DNA of 36,774 nucleotides, from NCBI GenBank assembly GCA_900768915.1, contig CAAGEQ010000032.1, positions 1 through 36,774 of the forward strand, given 5' to 3'. The position numbers were made by a program, and so were the translations under genes. Positions 16,821-23,312 of this stretch are shown here, piece after piece. Positions within the stretch are counted from its first letter, which is position 1, and each line of letters begins with the position of its first letter. Source of the DNA: Candidatus Gastranaerophilales bacterium (GTDB taxonomy: Bacteria > Cyanobacteriota > Vampirovibrionia > Gastranaerophilales > Gastranaerophilaceae). The notes beneath the pieces were generated by a model. The model was not told the DNA's origin and ran no database searches. It saw only the letters and a list, made by a program, of their open reading frames with translations.

Positions 16821-18503
16821 TTACAAATATAAATTTCCACCAATTATTTGTCTAGCATCTTCTGATGTTTTAATAATTGTTCTCGTAGGTTGAGATAATT
16901 TTTCTGTAATTGGTTTTGATAAATCTGTATATGTAATATCAATTATATTATCAAAGAATTCTTTTTTATTGATAGGAGTTTGTTTAACTTTTCTGTTTGG
17001 ATTAGTTATTTCAAAATCGCTATCTATTACATAAACATTATCTTTGTCCATTGAACATACTACTACAGCATGTCCTGAATTTTGATTTGTTTTATATTCT
17101 GCAAGAACGATATTGTTTGGATTATCTAGAACTTTTTGTACTTTTTTCTCATCAAGTTGACCAACATGTGCGGTGTTATTAGTTAGAATAACATTTGGAG
17201 CATAAGTTTTAACGATTCTGTTTGCTTTCATACCTGTTAAGAGGTGTAATGAATTGAAAGTTTGTCCACCTTCTAATGGCATATCTTCTTGTTGTGGTGG
17301 TATGTAATAGTTATACATGTTTGTTACACGTATGTCGCCATAATTTTTTGTTGTTTCTTCTTTGAATTTTTCAACTGCTAATTCTATTGCTAATACATCT
17401 CTATCACCTGTTGAATAGTAGTAGTTCTTAGTGTTTAAGATACTATCTAATTCTTCTTTTGAGAATGTATATTGTTTTTTCGGACCTTGTAGGGTTACTG
17501 TTATATTATTGTCTTTATCGATTGATAGTGATTTTTCTAAGATTTCTTTACCTTTAGGGTGTCTTTTTAATCCGTTAATTGCGGATAGTAGCCAGCAATC
17601 ACCAACACTACCTTGGATAAAGTCATCTATTTTGCCATCAACATTACTCGTAAGCATTTGTTTGCGTTCTATTCTTGGACCAAATTCTTCAAACTGTTCG
17701 CTATCTTTGTGCCATACAAAATATCCTCTATCGCTAAAAACATTTTTATCGGCATAAATTGTATCATTATTTGTTTTAAATAGATTTTGTTTGTCTGCAT
17801 AAAATTCTTTTTTGCTGATTTCTTCTTTTCCATTATATAATGCTCTATATGCTTTGCCGTTAGATATAAAGTTACCATTTTGTGTTACATCTGTTATTTG
17901 GGTATTATCCCAAATTTGATTTTCAGTGTTCCATTTTAAATATTTTTTATTTTCTTCATCGTAAAAAACATTTAAATTTGAAATAGATGTTTGTTGATAA
18001 CCACATACTTTTGCCATTTCGTAAGGTAAATCATAAAGACGTGCGTGGCTTGGGCATAATATTTTACCTTTAGCATTTTCAATAAACATGTTTCCATTAG
18101 GGTCTAAATATGAACCTTTTTTTGTTTTGATATAACCTGTTTTAAGTACAGAATCAACATTTTTTGCTTTGTTAAAGATTTGTTTTTTGTCGTTCCAACT
18201 ATAATACATGTTATTCTTTTTATCAAAATAAACATTTCCGTTTGCTGTACTGCTTAATTTCATTTTTGTAGCAGTTTCATCTTTTATATCATTGTTGTTA
18301 GAGATGATTTCTATTTTATCAATGTTTGTGAGGGTATTCGCTTCTACTGTTGGCACAGACAGTGATGCTAATGCGATGAGTGAAGACACAAGAATATTTC
18401 TAGTAGAATTATTATTTCGTTCTGTTTTTTGTTGATTATTTCTACTTTGAAAATTTATCTTTTGATATGTTGGGGTAGATATTTTGTTAATAACAGTATT
18501 CAT
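16821..18503 (-). CDS. Calpain-like (C2 family) cysteine protease with N-terminal repeats
   Basis: The 560-residue protein carries a calpain-type catalytic core near the C-terminus. GSVGDCWLLSAINGL gives the nucleophile C303; NSGHAVVV gives H478; TNPN 23 residues further gives N501, close to the His-Asn spacing of calpains, although the usual NPWG is not kept. The N-terminus is polar (MNTVINKISTPTYQKINF), then a hydrophobic stretch (about 37-52) ending in VEA looks like a delayed signal or anchor. Between these lie degenerate repeats with an aromatic-Trp core (YYSWND, YLKWNT, YFVWHK, about residues 96-270). The frame is open to 18575, but ATG 18503 follows TCTAGG and begins the Asn-rich tail. 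It lies 65 bp after a Cys-rich small gene on the same strand. Bacterial calpain-like proteins are uncommon; the target is unknown. Confidence 0.82.
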   Translation of the reverse strand: MNTVINKISTPTYQKINFQSRNNQQKTERNNNSTRNILVSSLIALASLSVPTVEANTLTNIDKIEIISNNNDIKDETATKMKLSSTANGNVYFDKKNNMYYSWNDKKQIFNKAKNVDSVLKTGYIKTKKGSYLDPNGNMFIENAKGKILCPSHARLYDLPYEMAKVCGYQQTSISNLNVFYDEENKKYLKWNTENQIWDNTQITDVTQNGNFISNGKAYRALYNGKEEISKKEFYADKQNLFKTNNDTIYADKNVFSDRGYFVWHKDSEQFEEFGPRIERKQMLTSNVDGKIDDFIQGSVGDCWLLSAINGLKRHPKGKEILEKSLSIDKDNNITVTLQGPKKQYTFSKEELDSILNTKNYYYSTGDRDVLAIELAVEKFKEETTKNYGDIRVTNMYNYYIPPQQEDMPLEGGQTFNSLHLLTGMKANRIVKTYAPNVILTNNTAHVGQLDEKKVQKVLDNPNNIVLAEYKTNQNSGHAVVVCSMDKDNVYVIDSDFEITNPNRKVKQTPINKKEFFDNIIDITYTDLSKPITEKLSQPTRTIIKTSEDARQIIGGNLYL

Positions 18504-18568
18504 ATTGCCTAGACTTTCATTGTTATAAAACCTACCAATAAAAAATATTGTGTAATTTGTGTTGTTTA

Positions 18569-18790
18569 TTAACAAATTTTTACATTATTCTTAGGTTTTG
18601 GTGCACCTAATTTCATAAGAAAATATTTAACACAGTATTTCATCATGCATTCTTGTTTGTATTTTCGAAAATAAGTATTATATATAAAACATTTTTCACA
18701 GTTGCAGTTTAGATTATAACAATCTATTGCTGTGTCATTCCATTGTTTTGTAGAATGACGTAGAAAAAATAGGGGAATTTCATTGTACAT
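18569..18790 (-). CDS. Small Cys-rich protein of unknown function
   Basis: This 73-residue protein has eight cysteines in a clustered order: CYNLNCNCEKC (24-34), then C48, C53 and a terminal C73. The pattern suggests a metal centre or zinc-binding fold. It is basic and aromatic and has no signal peptide. GAGG sits six bases before the ATG at 18790, supporting real translation. It precedes the calpain-like gene on the same strand, so both are probably read from the promoter region shared with the divergent repressor. I do not recognise the family. Confidence 0.6.
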   Translation of the reverse strand: MYNEIPLFFLRHSTKQWNDTAIDCYNLNCNCEKCFIYNTYFRKYKQECMMKYCVKYFLMKLGAPKPKNNVKIC

Positions 18791-18843
18791 TTTGAGCCTC
18801 TTTCTTAACGGTAAATCGTATATCCCAAGTCTAATAATTGCAT

Positions 18844-18930
18844 TTGACTATTTTGTCAAAATATGTTTTAATGTAAATTGTTTATTTACATTGTATAAAT
18901 ATTGTAAATTTACAATTGACAAATGTCAAT
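18844..18930. promoter_or_regulatory. Array of four inverted repeats between the S24 repressor and the Cys-rich/calpain operon
   Basis: Four symmetric sites are packed into 87 bp: TTGAC-N6-GTCAA (18844-18859); AATGTAAAT-N5-ATTTACATT (18870-18892); ATTGTAAATTTACAAT (18901-18916, perfect); ATTGACAAATGTCAAT (18915-18930, perfect except for the two central A). They use two half-site words, TGTAAAT and TTGAC. They lie just upstream of the repressor start at 18950 and upstream of the divergent genes, as expected for operators of an autoregulated repressor. Confidence 0.7.
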
Positions 18931-18949
18931 AGTCAGTGGAGCGATTTTA

Positions 18950-19561
18950 ATGAAAATTAATGAAATTTTTGAAATTTTGAATAAGAAAACAGGCATGGCT
19001 GTTAATCAAAGCGTGTTGGCAAAGAGTCTTGGTGTAACAAGACAATCTATTAGTAATAGAATGAAAAATCATAGTGAGTTGACAGTCAGTGAATTGGAAA
19101 AAATTGAGAAATTTTTTGATGTGAAAATAATGCAATCTTGTACTGAAGATAAGATGATTACGGTTGATTATTATCCGGAAGTTTTCGCAAGTTGTGGAAT
19201 GGGAACTGTTACTTTTTCAGAAGAAAAGTTTATTGTTCAATTGCCAAAGACATTGTTTGTTACTTATTCAGAATCGAAAAAATATTCAATGATATGTGCT
19301 AAGGGTGATAGCATGTCACCGTCAATAAATAGTGGTGATAGATTGATTGTTCAACATTGGGAAGATAATCAGATTATTGATAATAAAATATATGTATTTT
19401 GTTATAAATCAGAGTTTTTTGTAAAAAGGTTGTCAAAGAATGTAGATGAAATTATTATAAAATCTGATAATCCAAATTATAATATACGTGTCATCAAGGG
19501 TGAAGATATGAATGAATTGTATATTATTGGTCAGGTTGTTGGTATAGTGAGAAATTTGTAA
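18950..19561 (+). CDS. S24/LexA-fold self-cleaving transcriptional repressor
   Basis: The 203-residue protein joins an N-terminal helix-turn-helix (about 18-42, LAKSLGVTRQSISNRMKNHS) to a C-terminal peptidase S24 domain. The Ser-Lys dyad is visible: S121 in KGDSMSPSI and K159 in FFVKRL, 38 residues apart. The expected cleavage site is C82-G83 in FASCGMG, the Cys-Gly variant known from UmuD and some phage repressors. Such proteins cleave themselves when RecA filaments form on damaged DNA; that response is inferred here. The frame opens at 18923, but the ATG at 18950 has TGGAG nine bases upstream, and the earlier ATG lies inside an operator palindrome. It is divergent from the Cys-rich/calpain-like pair. 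The HTH differs from classical LexA's winged helix, so it is more like a phage-type repressor; no other phage genes are seen. Confidence 0.9.
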   Translation: MKINEIFEILNKKTGMAVNQSVLAKSLGVTRQSISNRMKNHSELTVSELEKIEKFFDVKIMQSCTEDKMITVDYYPEVFASCGMGTVTFSEEKFIVQLPKTLFVTYSESKKYSMICAKGDSMSPSINSGDRLIVQHWEDNQIIDNKIYVFCYKSEFFVKRLSKNVDEIIIKSDNPNYNIRVIKGEDMNELYIIGQVVGIVRNL

Positions 19562-19866
19562 TGGGTGTAGAAGAAAATATTAGATTTTGTGATGATGGAA
19601 TTGTTTTGAAGATAAGAATTTCGCCAAATGCATCTAAAAACCAGATAATGTTGTCAGATGATATGATAAAGGTTAAAGTTACTGCTCAACCTATTGAGAA
19701 CAAGGCTAATAAGGCATTGGTTGAGTTTTTGTCTAAGTATTTAAAAGTGCCAAAGACTTATATTTCTATTGTTAAGGGTGAAACTTCAAAGGATAAGACT
19801 TTGCATATTTCTATTGCTGATGAAAAGAAACGTGATGAAATAAGAATGAAGTTTTTAGACAAGTAG
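19561..19866 (+). CDS. YggU/DUF167 family protein
   Basis: Small conserved protein of 101 residues and unknown biochemical role. The family signature is clear: ILKIRISPNASKN-like start, then VTAQPIENKANKALVEFL and VPKTYISIVKGETSKDKTL. It starts inside the stop codon of the repressor gene (taATG), so the two are co-translated; whether this pairing has meaning is unknown. Its stop abuts directly the stop of the convergent gene (19866/19867) with no spacer. Confidence 0.92.
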   Translation: MGVEENIRFCDDGIVLKIRISPNASKNQIMLSDDMIKVKVTAQPIENKANKALVEFLSKYLKVPKTYISIVKGETSKDKTLHISIADEKKRDEIRMKFLDK

Positions 19867-20475
19867 TTATTTAATCAAGATTACTCCGACTAATAACCAT
19901 ATTGAATATAGAATTGCATCATTTGATGTTTGTACAAAGTGTGTTAAACCGTAGAAACTGTATAGAGTAATTAATGCTCCTATGCTGAAGGTGATGCCTT
20001 TCCAGAACATTTTTACGTAGTCTGTAAATCCTTTTTTCTTAACTTTGTATTCTTTTTCTATGTTTTGGAATTCTTTTTCAAACATAGTTTTTGATTGTGG
20101 TTGTTTGTAAGAATTTTGTGTAGAATATTCGTAATTGTTTTGAGTTTCTGTATGGAACTCTTGTTCGTTGTGTGTTTGGGTTGAGTATTCTTGTTTTGGT
20201 TGAGAATACTCTTGTGCTTGTTGTGTTGATTGTTTATGTTCAAGTTCTTCTATTTCTTCATAGATATTTTTTTGAGGATTAAGGTAATCTGCCTCTATGT
20301 TTTTTTGTGTTTTTATTGGTTGTGGAGTTGGTTCAGGTTCTTCTTCATAACTGTTGCCAGAAAGAATATCTCTGATTTTGAAATCATTTTCTGCATCAGA
20401 GGATACAGTTTTTTTGAAAATTATTATACTAATAATCGTAATTACAGCGATGATAATCCAAAGAGAAGTTGACAT
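19867..20475 (-). CDS. Unknown membrane protein with Gln/Glu-rich middle
   Basis: I do not recognise this 202-residue protein. It has an N-terminal membrane segment (about 5-20, LWIIIAVITIISIIIF), a long polar middle (about 45-130) rich in Q, E, Y, S and T with repeated YSQPKQEYSTQ-like words, then a basic stretch (KEYKVKKKGFTDYVK) and one or two C-terminal membrane segments (about 155-202). AAGGA precedes the ATG by nine bases. It lies 92 bp downstream of the tag gene on the same strand and may be co-transcribed. The low-complexity middle suggests a flexible linker facing one side of the membrane. Confidence 0.7.
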   Translation of the reverse strand: MSTSLWIIIAVITIISIIIFKKTVSSDAENDFKIRDILSGNSYEEEPEPTPQPIKTQKNIEADYLNPQKNIYEEIEELEHKQSTQQAQEYSQPKQEYSTQTHNEQEFHTETQNNYEYSTQNSYKQPQSKTMFEKEFQNIEKEYKVKKKGFTDYVKMFWKGITFSIGALITLYSFYGLTHFVQTSNDAILYSIWLLVGVILIK

Positions 20476-20567
20476 AATAAAGTCCTTACAAATCTAATAA
20501 ACAAGTTTATTTTAACACTATTTGTGAATAATTAAATACTGTATTTAAAGGAAAAGAGAATATTTAA

Positions 20568-21116
20568 CTATTCTTCTTTATACATAAAGCAGTCTTTGTC
20601 GTGGGAGTTTATTATTCCTATTGCTTGTAAGTATGAATAAATTATCGTCGTTCCAACGAATTTCATTCCTCGTTTTTTTAAGTCTTTTGAAATTTTATCT
20701 GACAATTCAGAACTCGTTAGTCCAACTTCATAATAAGTTTCACCATTAGTAAATGTTTTTAAATAGTTATAAAATGTTCCAAATTCATTTTTTATATCAC
20801 GAAAAATCTTTGCATTATTTACACTTGCGTTTACTTTTAATTTGTTTCGTATAATCTCAGCATTAGAGATAAGTTCTTGTTTTTTCTTCTCATCATAATT
20901 ACAAACTTTCTCTAAATTAAAATTGTCGTATGCTTGTCTGAAACTATCTCTCTTATTCAAAACGCATTCCCACGACAAACCTGCTTGAAAAGATTCTAAT
21001 ATTAACATCTCAAACAAATATTTGTCATCAAAATTCGCTACACCCCATTCGTTATCGTGGTATTCTACATATTTTTGATTTTTTAAATTACACCAAGCAC
21101 ATCTTTTTTTTATCAT
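20568..21116 (-). CDS. tag: 3-methyladenine DNA glycosylase I
   Basis: Removes 3-methyladenine from alkylated DNA, starting base excision repair. The 182-residue protein has the zinc-snap ligands of Tag: C6 (RCAWC), H20 (YHDNEWG), H172 and C176 (SHDKDC). It also has the family segments LFEMLILESFQAGLSWECVL (with the base-pocket Glu/Trp) and MKFVGTTIIYSYLQAIGIIN. Length is as usual. The ribosome site is weak (GAGAG). It is the first gene of a likely two-gene minus-strand unit, and diverges from the SLH protein. Confidence 0.95.
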   Translation of the reverse strand: MIKKRCAWCNLKNQKYVEYHDNEWGVANFDDKYLFEMLILESFQAGLSWECVLNKRDSFRQAYDNFNLEKVCNYDEKKKQELISNAEIIRNKLKVNASVNNAKIFRDIKNEFGTFYNYLKTFTNGETYYEVGLTSSELSDKISKDLKKRGMKFVGTTIIYSYLQAIGIINSHDKDCFMYKEE

Positions 21117-21206
21117 TTTATACTCTCATCTTTGCATTTGAAGGTTTTAATCATAATGTAATTTTATCATAGAAACTACATATCAAATTCAACTCTTTTA
21201 CAAAAT

Positions 21207-21308
21207 TATAATACCCTATTATCTTGGCTTAATTTCCAATGAAAACAAAAGAAAAGAGAACAATAATTGATTAGTCAGTTTTAGGGGATAGCCCTAAAAA
21301 AAAGGAGG
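21207..21308 (+). promoter_or_regulatory. Leader of the SLH gene: TATAAT, hairpin next to strong ribosome site
   Basis: TATAAT at 21207-21212 predicts a 5' leader of about 95 bases. Just before the ribosome site a perfect hairpin TTTTAGGG/CCCTAAAA (21279-21286 with 21292-21299, loop GATAG) is followed at once by AAGGAGG (21302-21308). Such 5' hairpins often protect abundant messages; a regulatory role is possible. Confidence 0.5.
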
Positions 21309-21313
21309 TTAAA

Positions 21314-23233
21314 ATGACGATTAAAAAACTTACTGTGGCAGCTGCAATTGCCGTTGGTATAACAACGTGTTCGTTCGCAAATGCAATGGCAGCTTGTCCA
21401 TGTAATCAAAAACCTGCAGCGACAGCACCGTCATGTGGCTGTGCTCAGGAAAGACCTGTCGTAACAGGTCAAGCTTGTCCTTGTCAAGCTTCAAAACCAA
21501 CTTGTAATGATCCATCAGTATCAACTCTTTGTCCAAGCACTATGGATTTAACTAAGTCTGAAATGAAACAGATTTATGCTTATCCTAATGCTATTTATGG
21601 TAACAACAACTATATTGGTGAAGAATCTACTAATGGTATCTTTCGAGGTGAAGGGTTTTCCGTTTCAGCAAGGGGATTATCTGAAACAACAAGTGGTTCA
21701 ACAGTTGCTTCAGACGGCTCCATAACTGGTGCTGCTTCTGATATTCCTTGTCTAAACGATATTTCTTCTCGTAATGGTATTCCTATTATCAGAGATGAAA
21801 AGAAAATGGACAACAACTGTGCTCCAATCAAAATGGAAACACAAAATTCTTTAGAAGCAATTAAGAAAACTCTTGTACCTTATGACCTTAACAAAAGTGG
21901 TTGTATAACAGGTGGTGCTGCTGGTTTGTCAAGATATGATAATAGTTCATTCCCTGACGTACCTAGTGGATATTGGGCATCTTGTGATATTACTAAATTG
22001 GCTATGAATGATGTTGTTGTCGGCTATCCAGACAGACTATTCAAACCATCTAGAAATATTTCAAGAGCAGAATTTGCTACAATGCTTGTTAAAGGTTTCA
22101 ACAAAGAAGATTGTGCTAGTACAACAAACTGTTTTAAAGATGTTCCTCAAGGACATTGGGCTAATAGTATGATTGGACAAGCCGTTCACGAAAACTTGTT
22201 GAAAGGTTATCCAAATGGTATGTTTAAACCTGCAAACCCTGTGACAAGAGCCGAAGTATTATGTGCTATTGCGAAGGCTTTACCTTGTGAAATTGACCAA
22301 TGTAAGGCTAATGAAATCTTGTCAAAATATTGTGATGGAAAAACAGTTCCTGCTTGGGCTCAAATTCCTATTGCAAAAGCACTTGATCAAGGTGTCTTAA
22401 ATAATACACCTAATCCAAACTTGATTGCGCCATTCAAAGATGCATCAAGGGCTGATGTGGCTTCAATGATGCAAGCTGCTCGTATCGCTGGTGGATTTGA
22501 TAAAAATCCAGCAACTGCTAATAACTGTTGTCCAGTAAAAGACGATAGAACTGCTTATGTAGAAAATCAAGAAATTGTTAAAATCCCTACATTACAGTTA
22601 GAATTTAAAGATCAAGTTAACGCAAAATCTGCTCACGTTGGTCAAAAATTCGCAGCTGAAACATTAGAAGAAGTAACTATCGATGGTAATGTTTATCCTG
22701 CAGGTTCAAAAGTAACCGGTAAGGTTGTCGAAGTAATTAGACCGTCAGGTTGTCAAAAAGGTGCTTTAAAATTGGCATTTACAGAAATTGAACATTGTGA
22801 TTGTAAGGCTACTTTGCCTAAACAAATCTTGACAGCACAAATTGACAAGGCAAATACACCAAATATTGTATCTAGAATTGTTGCCGCACCACTTACTTGG
22901 GCAGGTTCAATGATTGGTATTGTTGGCAGAACTACAGGTGGTATGTTATCAAATTTGGGTAACGCATCAGAAGATATTGCCAATGGTGTAGGTACTGCTT
23001 TAGGTGAAACATTCCAAGGTCAATTTAGAGCAGCAGGCAGAAGCCTTGCAGATGCTACGGTTGATACTTTAAAAGCCCCTGTTGATTTCACTAGAACCGC
23101 ATTGTCAGGTTCTATGGGCTTGTTGCAATCTACAGGTGATGAAGTAGCATATATGGTTGATGCTAAAGGTTACAAAATCTCTGCAATTAATCCGAAAGAA
23201 CACGTTACTATTGCTTTCGGTTGTAGCGAATAG
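21314..23233 (+). CDS. SLH-domain envelope protein with CxC-rich N-terminus
   Basis: Exported 639-residue protein, likely part of the outer envelope. Residues 1-27 form a signal peptide (cut near ANAMA). Next comes a Cys-rich stretch with three CxC motifs (C28/C30, C41/C43, C55/C57) plus C64 and C73. Two clear SLH domains follow, about 213-262 (FPDVPSGYWA...GYPDRLFKPS) and 274-322 (FKDVPQGHWA...GYPNGMFKPA), and a weaker third at about 337-392. SLH domains bind peptidoglycan-linked polymers. The C-terminal part (about 420-639) has a beta-rich segment (VGQKFAAETLEEVTIDGNVY) and an Ala/Gly-rich helical region; it is not an obvious porin barrel. A near-perfect ribosome site and more C-ending codons than its neighbours suggest high expression. 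Function is unknown beyond wall anchoring. Confidence 0.85.
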   Translation: MTIKKLTVAAAIAVGITTCSFANAMAACPCNQKPAATAPSCGCAQERPVVTGQACPCQASKPTCNDPSVSTLCPSTMDLTKSEMKQIYAYPNAIYGNNNYIGEESTNGIFRGEGFSVSARGLSETTSGSTVASDGSITGAASDIPCLNDISSRNGIPIIRDEKKMDNNCAPIKMETQNSLEAIKKTLVPYDLNKSGCITGGAAGLSRYDNSSFPDVPSGYWASCDITKLAMNDVVVGYPDRLFKPSRNISRAEFATMLVKGFNKEDCASTTNCFKDVPQGHWANSMIGQAVHENLLKGYPNGMFKPANPVTRAEVLCAIAKALPCEIDQCKANEILSKYCDGKTVPAWAQIPIAKALDQGVLNNTPNPNLIAPFKDASRADVASMMQAARIAGGFDKNPATANNCCPVKDDRTAYVENQEIVKIPTLQLEFKDQVNAKSAHVGQKFAAETLEEVTIDGNVYPAGSKVTGKVVEVIRPSGCQKGALKLAFTEIEHCDCKATLPKQILTAQIDKANTPNIVSRIVAAPLTWAGSMIGIVGRTTGGMLSNLGNASEDIANGVGTALGETFQGQFRAAGRSLADATVDTLKAPVDFTRTALSGSMGLLQSTGDEVAYMVDAKGYKISAINPKEHVTIAFGCSE

Positions 23234-23256
23234 TGAGTAAAATCGTTCGCTTAAGC

Positions 23257-23285
23257 ATAAGCCGTTCCTATAAGGAGCGGCTTAT
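23257..23285. terminator. Stem-loop between convergent SLH and helicase genes
   Basis: ATAAGCCGTTCCT (23257-23269) pairs with AGGAGCGGCTTAT (23273-23285), one G-U, loop of three. It lacks an immediate T-run, but it is the only strong stem between the two convergent stops. Confidence 0.7.
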
Positions 23286-23312
23286 TGCTGTTATTAAAAA
23301 TATTTTTTAATA

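Noticed and set aside
18923..19561. Prophage suggested by the S24 repressor
   Set aside because: No integrase, structural, lysis or replication gene is nearby; the repressor is followed by a housekeeping-type YggU gene.
20058..20243. 61-codon frame inside the Gln-rich membrane protein
   Set aside because: Frame-shifted shadow of a low-complexity region; no ribosome site.
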